Shown one piece after another: positions 1 to 8,716 of a stretch of DNA of 41,684 bases. Position 1 is the stretch's first letter. Each line of letters starts with the position of its first letter. A program made the position numbers and the translations under genes. The notes beneath the pieces were generated by a model that ran no database searches, had not been told where the DNA came from, and saw only the letters and a list, made by a program, of their open reading frames with translations. Origin of the DNA: Flavobacteriaceae bacterium (GTDB lineage: Bacteria; Bacteroidota; Bacteroidia; Flavobacteriales; Flavobacteriaceae); assembly GCA_018657955.1 (NCBI GenBank), contig JABHWD010000007.1:1-41684 (forward strand), given 5' to 3'.

Positions 1-743
1 ATCTAGCAGTTTCTAGAACATCCATCCATGCTACATCCATTTGAGCATGATGGCATGCAGATCCAAGTCCATGTTTATTATTTTCTTTTAGCGCAGCTTC
101 AAAAATATCTGGTCTAGCACCTCCAAATTTTATTCCATCAGCACCATTTTCTGCATTTTTTTTAACCCATGCTGTAGCCTCTTCTGGAGAATTTATTCCA
201 TCTGAGCCAAACCCGTTTTCTGAGCCTTGTCCAAACCATGTATAAGCAAGAATTCTTGGAGCTGTAATTTTATTTTTTCTACTATCTTCTTTTTGTTTGA
301 GCACCCATTTTAAACCGTTTCCGCATCCAGGGTCACGAATAGTTGTTATTCCATGAGCCATCCATAGTTTATAAACATAATCCGCTCTTCCTCTCGTTGT
401 TTCTCCAATATGACCATGCATATCAATAAAGCCAGGTAATAAATACATACCATGAGCATTAATTTCTTTTGCACCTTTTATTGCTTTGGGCCTTCTGTTT
501 TCATTAATTTCAAGACCTGGAAACCCAACACTTCTTATGTTTACTATTTTGTTGTCTTCAACTACTACATCTACTGGTCCTATTGGAGGCGCTCCATTAC
601 CATTGATTAGTGTTGCGCCCCTTATAATTAATTGTTCAAAAGGACCTTCTCCCCTAAAACGTTCAGGAGCTTCTGCTATCTGGCTGATAGAAAAGTTGTA
701 ATAAAATAAATTGATTAGGGTAATTAGTAATATCTTTTTCATT
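1..743 (-). CDS. Amidohydrolase (imidazolonepropionase-like), partial, frameshifted near its start
   Basis: Predicted exported metal-dependent amidohydrolase; the C-terminal part lies beyond the window edge. The translation shows the family hallmark PGFIDMHGH (HxH metal ligands), then TTIRDPG, GADGIKFGGA and CHHAQMD, typical of imidazolonepropionase/dipeptidase-like members. Read from the ATG at 743-741 the frame meets a stop after about 26 codons; skipping one base in the C4 run (plus-strand GGGG at 719-722) gives a normal signal peptide (MKKILLITLINLFYYNFSIS) running straight into the mature protein. The productive frame has no ATG, GTG or TTG before the ATG just ahead of the HxH motif, so the upstream ATG is surely the original start. 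This is a true frameshift mutation, a sequencing error, or slippage. It lies 24 bp downstream of the M14 peptidase gene on the same strand, probably one operon. Substrate unknown. Confidence 0.75.
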
Positions 744-767
744 TTGTTAAATAATTTATTAGGTTAA

Positions 768-3293
768 TTATTCTCCAGGAACACTTATGTTACTTCCTAG
801 AAATAGCGCATTTAAAAATAATTTGTTAGTTCCATACCAAGATCCTCTAAAATTCGGATTATCAGCAAATAAAATAACTCTACCACTTCCAATTTTTGAA
901 ACTATTAGAGATGCAGATGACTTCAAATAATTTTTCATATTTTTCTTGGAAATATATCCATCCATATGAGGGTTTTTTGTATAAACAGCAACATTAGAAT
1001 AATAATTTTTTGAAGGTTTTATAAAAACATTGTTGTTTTTATAAACTGGAATTTGATCATCTCTATATCCAAATGCTAGGGGATGAGTCCTGTCAAGATC
1101 TACTTTAAAAATAGCCCCTCCTAGTCTTTCTCTGCCAATATGTTCACCAGCATCAACATATCTTCTTCTTTCATTTTTTAATGAATCCTTGTGAGTTACT
1201 AATGATTCATTAACTAAATTTTTATCAATTGCCCATTTTGAAGCATTTGCTATTGTAATAAGTGTATTTCCTTTAGAAACCCAGCTCTTTATTTTATTTA
1301 CACTTGTTGAATCGAGCTGACTATAATATGCTGATACAATAACTAAAGAATTGTATTTGTCCAAATTTGTTCTTTCAAACTGGCTCATTCTAATTTTGGT
1401 AATCGGTATATTAACTCTTGTATCTAAAAGATGCCAAACTTCTCCTGCTTCATATGAATTAACACCTTCACCAACTAAAAGAGCTGCTTTTACATTTTTT
1501 ACAACTCTAAAATTATTACTACCTAAATCAATACCTTTTACACTAAATCCTGTAGAGGTCTGATAAATTGGAACATTATATTTTTTCTGTGCATTAAGAA
1601 CCAAAGTATATAATTTATCAGAAGATATTTTCTGTTTACTAACAGGAATTAGTATTGTTCCATAATTAAATGATTTTATTGATTCATTTGTATTAATCGA
1701 CAATGGCTTAAAAGCAGAATATGTAATAATTCCTTCTGATTGCAAATATGCCAGAGCAGCTGGAGAGTTATAATCATCCCAATCTATTAAATATGCATAA
1801 TTCGATTTACTAACCCATTTTACCTTGACAATATTCTTAGTGTCTAATATTTCACTTCCTAGATTATATGATTTCAATCCTTTATGCTTCATATTATAGA
1901 AATTTGAAATACTCCAAGCTGAGGCATCATAAAAAACACTATCTCGGTATTTATCATATGTTTCAAAAACATTTTTAACCATTCTTGATTGGGTTTGATC
2001 TACAGGAACAATATATCTGTCACCTTTTTTATAAACCTTTATCTTGTGTAATAATAAGTTCTCTATAAAGGCCTTGTTTCTGTTTTGATCGTATAGATCT
2101 CCAAATTCATATGCTTTAATTTTATCTTTTGCAACATCTGTTAGAGCAGATTTAAAGAAATCCTTTTGATAGTTTCTTAGAATAGATTTATTCTCAACTG
2201 AAGCTTTTACAGTTGCCATACTAGAGAGATATTGATTTCGTATAGTAAAACCAAAGGAAATTGTTCCATAATTAGTTTCTTGCAAATGTCCTCTTGAGCT
2301 TGCCTGTTCGAATAGTATTCCAATTCCACCATGTAGATCTAAGTATGATGATCCATAACCGGGGTATGTTCCATCAAATGATTCTTTTGTATAGTAAAAT
2401 GAACCTATACTATCCATTGTTTGTTGAAAATATGTAGCAAAAAGTGAATTTAAGTCTTCATAATTTTCTTTTGGCATGAGTGGTTTATCAGAAGCATTGT
2501 CTTTCATTGGCTCAAAAAAGTAGTTGCTATTTGTTCCCATTTCGTGAAAATCTGTAACTACATTAGGATACCATGTATGAAACCATGTTAATTTTCCTTT
2601 ACTCTCAGGGTTTACTGCTAAAAGCCAATCACGATTTAAATCAAACCAGTAGTGATTAGTTCTGCCCCTTGGCCAAGTTTCATTATGCTCAGCATCATTT
2701 CCATCAGAAACTAGATTTATGGATTTAAATTGATTTGCCCATTGCGTATGTCTATCCCTTCCATCAGGATTAATTGTAGGATCAATAAAAACTACTGATT
2801 CATTTCTGAATTTATTAATTGTTTTATTTTTTGATGCAACAAGCGTATATGCTGTAAGCATAGCTGCTTCTGAACTTGAAGGTTCATTTCCGTGAACATT
2901 GTATCCAAGATTAATAATAATAGGCAGACTATTATTGGTTACGATTTCTGCAGTTGGATCTGTATATTTTAAATGTTCTTCTCTAATTGATTCTATGTTA
3001 CTTATATTATCTTCTGATGAAATAGAAAGTATCACTAATTTTCTTCCCTCATGAGTTTTTCCATAATTTATCAAATTTGCTCTAGGAGATGTATTTGAAA
3101 GGTAGTTGAGATAAGCTACAATTAGATCATGTCTTGTATGCTGGAATCCAATTTCATATCCTAAGAATTCTTCAGGACTGTTAATTGAGCTGTCATAAGG
3201 TCCGTTATTTTCTAAAAAATAATCTTGACTATTTATGTTATTAGTAAAAAATAAAACTAATAACATGTATTGAATAAATATTTTTATACGCAT
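768..3293 (-). CDS. Secreted zinc carboxypeptidase, peptidase family M14
   Basis: Predicted exported metallocarboxypeptidase of 841 aa. Residues 1-22 form a signal peptide ending near NSQ. The M14 domain occupies roughly residues 45-370: the zinc pair H134-x-x-E137 sits in NVHGNEPSSSE, the third ligand is probably H250 in TDFHEMG, and the catalytic Glu is probably E329 in GILFEQAS. A long C-terminal region (about 400-841) resembles the class I glutamine-amidotransferase-like beta/alpha domain appended to many Bacteroidota M14 proteins, but no catalytic triad was assigned there. The ATG at 3293 directly precedes a well-formed signal peptide. The amidohydrolase follows 24 bp downstream on the same strand. 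Likely role: trimming C-terminal residues from peptides outside the cytoplasm; exact specificity cannot be read from sequence. Confidence 0.9.
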   Translation of the reverse strand: MRIKIFIQYMLLVLFFTNNINSQDYFLENNGPYDSSINSPEEFLGYEIGFQHTRHDLIVAYLNYLSNTSPRANLINYGKTHEGRKLVILSISSEDNISNIESIREEHLKYTDPTAEIVTNNSLPIIINLGYNVHGNEPSSSEAAMLTAYTLVASKNKTINKFRNESVVFIDPTINPDGRDRHTQWANQFKSINLVSDGNDAEHNETWPRGRTNHYWFDLNRDWLLAVNPESKGKLTWFHTWYPNVVTDFHEMGTNSNYFFEPMKDNASDKPLMPKENYEDLNSLFATYFQQTMDSIGSFYYTKESFDGTYPGYGSSYLDLHGGIGILFEQASSRGHLQETNYGTISFGFTIRNQYLSSMATVKASVENKSILRNYQKDFFKSALTDVAKDKIKAYEFGDLYDQNRNKAFIENLLLHKIKVYKKGDRYIVPVDQTQSRMVKNVFETYDKYRDSVFYDASAWSISNFYNMKHKGLKSYNLGSEILDTKNIVKVKWVSKSNYAYLIDWDDYNSPAALAYLQSEGIITYSAFKPLSINTNESIKSFNYGTILIPVSKQKISSDKLYTLVLNAQKKYNVPIYQTSTGFSVKGIDLGSNNFRVVKNVKAALLVGEGVNSYEAGEVWHLLDTRVNIPITKIRMSQFERTNLDKYNSLVIVSAYYSQLDSTSVNKIKSWVSKGNTLITIANASKWAIDKNLVNESLVTHKDSLKNERRRYVDAGEHIGRERLGGAIFKVDLDRTHPLAFGYRDDQIPVYKNNNVFIKPSKNYYSNVAVYTKNPHMDGYISKKNMKNYLKSSASLIVSKIGSGRVILFADNPNFRGSWYGTNKLFLNALFLGSNISVPGE

Positions 3294-3359
3294 AAATTTA
3301 AATTTTAGGGATAATGTTAAAAATACTAATTAAATTTAATTGAAAATCGAAAAGTATAG

Positions 3360-3367
3360 TATTTTTG
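3360..3367 (+). promoter_or_regulatory. Candidate Bacteroidota -7 box for the DUF1684 lipoprotein
   Basis: TATTTTTG matches TAnnTTTG exactly and ends 16 bp before the ATG at 3384. A TTG at 3340-3342 lies 17 bp upstream and could serve as the -33 element. Inferred from pattern only. Confidence 0.45.
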
Positions 3368-3383
3368 AAATATATAATATAAA

Positions 3384-3989
3384 ATGAATAGATCTCTTCT
3401 TATTTTATTTAGTTTATTCCTTTTCTTTAATTGTGAAAACAAAAAAAGATATGACAAGAATTTTACTCCTTTCCAAAAAGAAATGAATGAATTCTTTAAG
3501 GATGCATCTATTTCACCACTTAAGGAAAAAGACTTAAAAAAATTCAAAGAATTAGATTTTTTTGATTTTGATTCCAGCTATGTAGTTAAGGCTAAGCTTA
3601 TAAGAACTCCTGACGAGAAATCTTTTAAGATGAAAACAACAACAGACAGGCTTCCAGAATATGTTAAATATGGAGATGTGTCTTTTGAATTATTTGGCAA
3701 GAGCTATAGTTTAAATATCTATAGAAATTTAGATATAGTTAATAAGGAAGGTTATGAAGATTATTTATTTCTTCCTTTTTTAGATGATACAAATGGAGTT
3801 GAATCTTATGGTGGTGGAAGATATATTGACTTTGATATTCCTGTAGATAATTATCTTATAATTGATTTTAATACTGCATATAATCCTTACTGTGCATATA
3901 ATGAAAAATATTCATGCCCAATTGTTCCTAGAGAAAATTATTTGCCAATAAAAATTAACGCTGGTGTTAAGGCTTTTGCAAAGAATTAG
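3384..3989 (+). CDS. DUF1684 family lipoprotein
   Basis: 201-aa predicted lipoprotein: a short hydrophobic N-terminus ends in a lipobox (LFFNC, Cys at residue 17). The C-terminal half carries the DUF1684 signature: YGGGRYIDFDIP, then LIIDFNTAYNPYCAYN, then the CPIVPRENYLPIKINAGVK block. DUF1684 proteins are small, widespread and of unknown function. The gene is monocistronic and diverges from the M14 gene across a 90-bp gap with a candidate promoter at 3360. Its last 23 bp overlap the 3' end of the convergent membrane-protein gene (3967-4443), so transcription of the two could interfere. Confidence 0.85.
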   Translation: MNRSLLILFSLFLFFNCENKKRYDKNFTPFQKEMNEFFKDASISPLKEKDLKKFKELDFFDFDSSYVVKAKLIRTPDEKSFKMKTTTDRLPEYVKYGDVSFELFGKSYSLNIYRNLDIVNKEGYEDYLFLPFLDDTNGVESYGGGRYIDFDIPVDNYLIIDFNTAYNPYCAYNEKYSCPIVPRENYLPIKINAGVKAFAKN

Positions 3990-4443
3990 TTTTTCTTCTA
4001 TATATAAATAGCAGAAATATAAGGAGCACATTTGCAAAGAAGATAATTGGATTAGACCAAGGGATACCATCAAAATGATAACCTGACAGAGGCCAAAATA
4101 TTGGTGTAGGGAAGAACTCAATACTATGGGTGAAAAAGTCTAACATAATATGAGAAATCCATGCAAGCATTGGAAAAGCAAAATCTTTATTAATCTTATA
4201 AACAATAAATATAAATATCGAGGCTATAACTAAGCTATGCGAAAAATCATACAAGCTATATACCCATTCAGGTATTTCATTGCCAGAAGGTCTACCCCCT
4301 CTGGTTGTAAAAACTAATATGTATAAGAAATAAATGCCAAAAGAAAATAAATCTGGTAGGGCTCCAAAGAGAAAAGAAAACCACCTATATTTTCTATAAC
4401 CAAAAAGGCCTTTGCCCCATAGTGCATGACTTAAAGTATCCAT
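3967..4443 (-). CDS. YdjM-like/DUF457 membrane-bound predicted metal-dependent hydrolase
   Basis: 158-aa multi-pass membrane protein. The start MDTLSHALWG, followed by FGALPDLFSF and a later WISHIMLDFFTHS with several His and Asp near membrane borders, matches the YdjM/DUF457 family (LexA-regulated inner-membrane protein in E. coli; hydrolase activity is predicted, not shown). About four hydrophobic segments are visible. It starts 3 bp after the crcB stop, suggesting an operon. It also has a sigma54-type element just upstream inside crcB (4459-4475). Its 3' end overlaps the DUF1684 gene by 23 bp in convergent orientation. Confidence 0.8.
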   Translation of the reverse strand: MDTLSHALWGKGLFGYRKYRWFSFLFGALPDLFSFGIYFLYILVFTTRGGRPSGNEIPEWVYSLYDFSHSLVIASIFIFIVYKINKDFAFPMLAWISHIMLDFFTHSIEFFPTPIFWPLSGYHFDGIPWSNPIIFFANVLLIFLLFIYRRKTNSLQKP

Positions 4444-4446
4444 TAT

Positions 4447-4818
4447 TTATAAATTTTTAGCAATGTATATGCCAATAAATACTGCAATTAATCCTACTAC
4501 AACACTTCCAATAGTATAGACAGAAAACTGCATTATATCTCCAGTTTTAAGAAGCTGAAAATTCTCATGTGCAAAAGCAGAAAAAGTAGTAAAACCACCA
4601 CAAAAACCTGTGGCAAGTAATAGCACTTGATTCTGACTCAATGAGTTCTCTTTAGCAGCATAGCCAAGTATTAATCCAATCAGTAGACTTCCAATAATAT
4701 TTACTGTAAATGTGCCTATTGGAAAGTTACCCAAACTAGAATTCAAGTACTTGCTAATAAGATAGCGAAGACCACTTCCAAAACCACCACCTATAAAGAC
4801 TAAAAGAAAATTTTTCAT
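4447..4818 (-). CDS. crcB: Fluoride channel/exporter CrcB (Fluc)
   Basis: Small four-helix membrane protein (123 aa from the ATG at 4818) that exports fluoride as a dual-topology dimer. Family motifs seen: GGGFGSGLRYLIS near the N-terminus, the pore Asn in GTFTVNIIGS, and TGFCGGFTTFSAFAHE in the third helix. An in-frame GTG at 4821 is possible, but the adjacent ATG is preferred. No fluoride riboswitch was recognised upstream. A TATATTTG box on the minus strand at 4823-4830 would place transcription start almost on the ATG. The YdjM-like gene follows after 3 bp. Confidence 0.92.
   Translation of the reverse strand: MKNFLLVFIGGGFGSGLRYLISKYLNSSLGNFPIGTFTVNIIGSLLIGLILGYAAKENSLSQNQVLLLATGFCGGFTTFSAFAHENFQLLKTGDIMQFSVYTIGSVVVGLIAVFIGIYIAKNL
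4459..4475 (-). promoter_or_regulatory. Candidate sigma54-type -24/-12 element
   Basis: On the minus strand the sequence reads TTGGCA-N6-TTGCT with exactly 10 bp between GG and GC, the sigma54 spacing. It lies in the last codons of crcB and would start transcription near 4448, a few bases before the ATG of the YdjM-like gene at 4443. As it is coding sequence, coincidence is possible. Confidence 0.3.
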
Positions 4819-4822
4819 CACC

Positions 4823-4830
4823 CAAATATA
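4823..4830 (-). promoter_or_regulatory. crcB: Candidate -7 box for crcB
   Basis: On the minus strand this reads TATATTTG, an exact TAnnTTTG match, ending 4 bp before the crcB ATG. Transcription would begin on or beside the start codon, giving a leaderless or nearly leaderless mRNA. No good -33 TTTG is visible. Confidence 0.4.
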
Positions 4831-4944
4831 TTAAATTCTAAGTCATTAATTTATTTAATAAAATAGTGTTAATATTTTTGGTAAAATTATTTTCTCTTGA
4901 TAAAAATTTATACATTAGATTTTCAACATAAAAACTAAAAACTT

Positions 4945-6969
4945 ATGAGAATTAAATCATTATTTATAGTAATTTTTATTTCAGGTTTTCTATTAAATTG
5001 TACTACTGATAATGGAGATTATTACACGCCTTCTAGTGAAAATGAATTTGAATATAAGATAGATCAATTTGCTGATCTTAAAATTATAAGATATCAAATT
5101 CCAGGATGGGATGAATTAACGCTAAAAGAAAAAAAATTAGTTTATTATTTAACTCAAGCAGGTCTATCGGGAAGAGATATAATGTATGATCAAAATTATA
5201 GACATAATCTTGCTATTAGATCAGCTCTAGAGAATATATACACTAACTATACTGGAGATAGATCGTCTGATGATTGGATGGAATTTGAAACCTATTTAAA
5301 AAGAGTTTGGTTCAGCAATGGTATCCATCATCATTATTCTAATGATAAGTTAAAGCCAGGGTTCTCATCGGATTATTTAAGTGAATTAATGGAAGCTACA
5401 GCGACAGAATTAATTGCAGAAGCATTTGAAGTAATTTTTAATGATAAGGATTCTAAAAAAGTAAACTTATCTAGAGATGCTGATAACGTACTGCTTTCTG
5501 CAATAAACTTTTATGGACCAGATGTTAGATCTGAAGATGTAGAATCATTCTATGCTGAAGTTACATCGCCAGATCCAACAAAACCTCTTTCACACGGATT
5601 AAATTCTAAACTTGTAAAGGAAGATGGTGTTTTAAAGGAAATAGTGTATAAGTCTGGTGGTTTATATGGCGCAGCTATTGACGAAATTATTAAATGGTTA
5701 GATTTAGCTGCTGGAGTAGCTGAAAATGAACCTCAGGGAGATGCTCTTAGACTACTGGTTGAATATTATAAAACTGGAGACTTGCAAACATGGGATGATT
5801 ATAATGTTGCTTGGACTGCAGCAACAGATGGAAATATAGACTATATAAACAGTTTTATTGAAGTATACAATGATCCTTTAGGTTATCGAGGTTCGTATGA
5901 AACTATTGTGCAAATAAATGATTTTGACATGTCTAGAAAGATGTCAGTTCTATCTGAAAATTCTCAGTGGTTTGAAGACAACTCACCTCTTATGCAAGAG
6001 CACAAAAAGGAAAATGTAGTTGGCGTTACCTATAAAACGGTTAATGTTGCTGGTGAAGCAGGCGATGCATCTCCAAGCACACCTATTGGAGTAAATCTGC
6101 CAAATGCTAATTGGATTAGAGCCTCTGTCGGAAGTAAGTCAGTTTCTCTAGGAAATATAATTCATGCATATAATAATTCAGGATCTTCAGGAAGATTAAA
6201 AGAATTCGCACATGATGATAAGGAATATGATCTTGAAGTAGAGCATGGTCAACTTGGAGACAAACTACACACCGCTCTTCATGAGGTTGTTGGACATGCC
6301 TCTGGTCAAATAAATCCTGGTGTAGGAACGCCAAAAGAAACATTGAAAAATTATAGTTCTACCATGGAAGAGGGTAGGGCCGATTTAATAGGACTATATT
6401 ATCTATATCATCCAAAACTACAAGAGCTAGGCTTAGTAGAGGATTGGAAAGCATTAGGTACTGCAGCTTATGATGGATACATTAGAAATGGTTTATTAAC
6501 GCAGCTTATTAGATTAGAATTGGGTGCTGATGTTGAAGAATCTCATATGAGAAACAGGCAATGGGTCAGTGCATGGGCTTATAAAAAAGGAAAAGAGGAA
6601 AATGTTATTGAACAAGTAAAAAGAGATGGTAACACTTATTATAATATAAATGATTATGATAGATTACGAGAGATTTTTGGAGACCTTTTAAGAGAAACGC
6701 AAAGGATTAAGTCTGAAGGTGATTTTCAGGCTGCACAGGATCTTGTAGAAGGATATGGGGTAAAAGTAGATCAAGAAATTCATGCGGAGATATTAAAGAG
6801 GAATGAGCAATTTACTGGTGCAGCTTATGGTGGATTTGTAAATCCTGAATTGACTCTTATAACTGATAACTCAGGAAATATAAATGACATCGAAGTAAGG
6901 TATGTTAATTCTTTTGAGTATCAGATGATGAAATATGCTGAGGATTATGGGTTTTTAGTAAAGGATTAA
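4945..6969 (+). CDS. Dipeptidyl-peptidase III-like lipoprotein, peptidase family M49
   Basis: 674-aa predicted lipoprotein zinc peptidase that would release dipeptides from the N-termini of oligopeptides. The lipobox is LLNC at residues 16-19. The M49 zinc motif HExxGH is present as HEVVGH at residues 446-451, followed about 25 residues later by MEEGRAD (475-480), equivalent to the EECRAD segment that supplies the third ligand. Length fits bacterial DPP III. No SD precedes the ATG, and the 123-bp upstream gap shows no clear promoter. Lipidation implies an envelope location, unlike cytosolic eukaryotic DPP III. It is followed by a convergent small membrane protein after 3 bp. Confidence 0.92.
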   Translation: MRIKSLFIVIFISGFLLNCTTDNGDYYTPSSENEFEYKIDQFADLKIIRYQIPGWDELTLKEKKLVYYLTQAGLSGRDIMYDQNYRHNLAIRSALENIYTNYTGDRSSDDWMEFETYLKRVWFSNGIHHHYSNDKLKPGFSSDYLSELMEATATELIAEAFEVIFNDKDSKKVNLSRDADNVLLSAINFYGPDVRSEDVESFYAEVTSPDPTKPLSHGLNSKLVKEDGVLKEIVYKSGGLYGAAIDEIIKWLDLAAGVAENEPQGDALRLLVEYYKTGDLQTWDDYNVAWTAATDGNIDYINSFIEVYNDPLGYRGSYETIVQINDFDMSRKMSVLSENSQWFEDNSPLMQEHKKENVVGVTYKTVNVAGEAGDASPSTPIGVNLPNANWIRASVGSKSVSLGNIIHAYNNSGSSGRLKEFAHDDKEYDLEVEHGQLGDKLHTALHEVVGHASGQINPGVGTPKETLKNYSSTMEEGRADLIGLYYLYHPKLQELGLVEDWKALGTAAYDGYIRNGLLTQLIRLELGADVEESHMRNRQWVSAWAYKKGKEENVIEQVKRDGNTYYNINDYDRLREIFGDLLRETQRIKSEGDFQAAQDLVEGYGVKVDQEIHAEILKRNEQFTGAAYGGFVNPELTLITDNSGNINDIEVRYVNSFEYQMMKYAEDYGFLVKD

Positions 6970-6972
6970 TAC

Positions 6973-7158
6973 TTAAATAAAAAAGTATTTTATTGCTACA
7001 ATTAGGCCTATAAAACATATAAAAGCCAGTAAAACCCAAATGCTCCCTTTATAGTATTGTTGATGGAGTTTATAGTCCTTTTTATAAGCTATGGCCAGTA
7101 CTATAGAAAAACCAATTATAAATAAAATTGCAAATATTATTTGACCTTTACTAAACAT
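6973..7158 (-). CDS. Small two-helix membrane protein, hypothetical
   Basis: 61-aa protein with two clear hydrophobic helices (about residues 7-24 and 41-60) separated by a charged Lys/Tyr-rich loop (KKDYKLHQQYY). Small proteins of this plan are common in Flavobacteriia, but I recognise no named family or function. It sits between M49 (convergent, 3 bp) and the NTP-PPase (divergent, 47 bp). The clean hydrophobic pattern and lack of a competing frame argue it is real. Confidence 0.65.
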   Translation of the reverse strand: MFSKGQIIFAILFIIGFSIVLAIAYKKDYKLHQQYYKGSIWVLLAFICFIGLIVAIKYFFI

Positions 7159-7205
7159 ATAATTTTTTAGCGAAACTAATAAATTAATACATAAAATATT
7201 TAAAA

Positions 7206-7592
7206 ATGAAAGATAAAATTTTAGCAGTTAAAAAGTTTCATGAGGCTTTTAAATTAGAATATTTGACTTCTCCAAAAGCAGATTTGGGAATTAAAAAAAA
7301 CACTCTTAGATATAACCTAATGAAGGAAGAAAATGACGAGTATCTTGAAGCTGCGAATAATGGAGATTTAGTAGAGGTGGCTGACGCATTAGGAGATATG
7401 TTATATATTTTATGTGGAACAATTTTAGAACATGGCTTACAATACAAAATAGAGGAGGTTTTTGATGAGATTCAACGAAGTAATATGAGTAAATTATCTG
7501 AAGATGGAACTCCTATATATCGCGAAGACGGTAAAGTGTTAAAAGGTCCAAATTATTTCAAGCCAATGATTGCTGAAATATTAAGCAAGTAA
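7206..7592 (+). CDS. Nucleoside triphosphate pyrophosphohydrolase, MazG/PRA-PH-like
   Basis: 128-aa all-alpha NTP pyrophosphatase superfamily protein. The metal-binding pattern is visible as EENDEYLEA followed by VEVADALGDMLYIL, i.e. ExxE then a helix with ExxxD. Such enzymes hydrolyse (d)NTPs or phosphoribosyl-ATP to monophosphate and PPi; no other his genes lie here, so house-cleaning of nucleotides or a specialised role is likelier than histidine synthesis. The C-terminal DGTPIYREDGKVLKGPNYF matches the phage/bacterial HAD-independent subgroup. The stop codon abuts the ilvE stop (convergent). Confidence 0.85.
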   Translation: MKDKILAVKKFHEAFKLEYLTSPKADLGIKKNTLRYNLMKEENDEYLEAANNGDLVEVADALGDMLYILCGTILEHGLQYKIEEVFDEIQRSNMSKLSEDGTPIYREDGKVLKGPNYFKPMIAEILSK

Positions 7593-8648
7593 TTAAACTC
7601 TATATCTCCAGTTGTGAGGGTCTTCAGATTTATTGGTCTGAATGTTTACCAAGCTTTCTTTAAGTTTTTTAGCATAAGAATCATCAATTTCAGGTAGGAT
7701 AAAAAGTTCATCTTTATGCTCAAATTCTGAAATTTCACTAACTACTGCCGCAGTGCCTGTACCAAAAATTTCTTTTAATGAATTGTTTTTAGAGGCTTCT
7801 TTTATTTCATCTACTGTGATTCTTCTAACATCAACATCTATCCCAAGATCCGTTGCTATTTGTATTATGCTTTTTCTTGTTACTCCATCAAGAATTGTAT
7901 CTGTAGTTGGAGCAGTAATTAGTTTGTCATCTATTCTAAAAAAAACATTCATTGTGCCAGCTTCTTCTAGATATTTATGCTGATTTGAATCTGTCCAAAT
8001 GATTTGTTGAAATCCTTTTTCTATTGCAAGATTAATAGGATAAAAAGATCCTGCATAATTTCCCGCTGCTTTTGCAAAACCGACACCACCGCTTGCTGCT
8101 CTACTATATTTATCAGTAATGAGCACCTTAATTTTTCCTTTATAATAGGGTGTTGCAGGTGCACATATAATCATAAATTTGTAATTTTTCGAGGGAGAGG
8201 CCTGTATTGCATATTCATTGCCAAAGACAAAAGGGCGAACATATAATGAACTTCCTTCACCTTTTTTTACCCACTCTTTGTCTAGATTTAAAAGTTTTTT
8301 TAGAGCATCGAAAAAAAGTTCTTCCGGAAATTCAGGAATGGCTAATCTAACTGATGACTTATTGAATCTTTCAAAATTTTTTTTTGGTCTGAAGAGCCAT
8401 ATTTCATCATTGGAATCTTTATAAGCTTTCATCCCCTCAAAAATAGCTTGACCATAATGAAAAACACTTGCAGAAGGTTCAATTGATATAGATTGATAGG
8501 GCAGTATTCTTGGATTTTGCCATTCTCCATTTATATAATCACACTCAAACATATGATCAGTAAATACTGATCCAAATGAAAAATTACTAAAATCAACTTG
8601 GTCAATTTTACTTTTATCTGCTTGCGAAACTTTTATATCTAAACTCAA
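7593..8648 (-). CDS. ilvE: Branched-chain amino acid aminotransferase
   Basis: 351-aa PLP fold-type IV aminotransferase catalysing the last step of Leu, Ile and Val synthesis and the first of their breakdown. Motifs seen: the PYQSISIEPSASVFHYGQAIFEGMKAY block, FRPKKNFERFNKSS, the PLP-Lys region GVGFAKAAGNYAGS, EAGTMNVFF and EIFGTGTAAVV. The start is a TTG at 8648-8646: there is no ATG in frame upstream, and a TAATTTTG promoter box lies just upstream at 8672-8679, so little room exists for another start. It is cytosolic and apparently monocistronic. It converges with the NTP-PPase gene and diverges from grpE across 307 bp. Confidence 0.93.
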   Translation of the reverse strand: MSLDIKVSQADKSKIDQVDFSNFSFGSVFTDHMFECDYINGEWQNPRILPYQSISIEPSASVFHYGQAIFEGMKAYKDSNDEIWLFRPKKNFERFNKSSVRLAIPEFPEELFFDALKKLLNLDKEWVKKGEGSSLYVRPFVFGNEYAIQASPSKNYKFMIICAPATPYYKGKIKVLITDKYSRAASGGVGFAKAAGNYAGSFYPINLAIEKGFQQIIWTDSNQHKYLEEAGTMNVFFRIDDKLITAPTTDTILDGVTRKSIIQIATDLGIDVDVRRITVDEIKEASKNNSLKEIFGTGTAAVVSEISEFEHKDELFILPEIDDSYAKKLKESLVNIQTNKSEDPHNWRYRV

Positions 8649-8671
8649 TAGTATTGAATTAAAAACTTTTG

Positions 8672-8679
8672 CAAAATTA
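8672..8679 (-). promoter_or_regulatory. ilvE: Candidate -7 box for ilvE
   Basis: On the minus strand this reads TAATTTTG, an exact TAnnTTTG match. Predicted transcription start is about 20 nt before the TTG start codon of ilvE, which supports that unusual start. Confidence 0.45.
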
Positions 8680-8716
8680 CATATTTATAATTAAAAAAAA
8701 TGAGTTAATGTATTAA

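Noticed and set aside
4819-4944. Possible fluoride riboswitch upstream of crcB or the M49 gene
   Set aside because: No conserved pseudoknot-forming motifs seen; the region is plain AT-rich DNA and the promoter box sits next to the crcB start.
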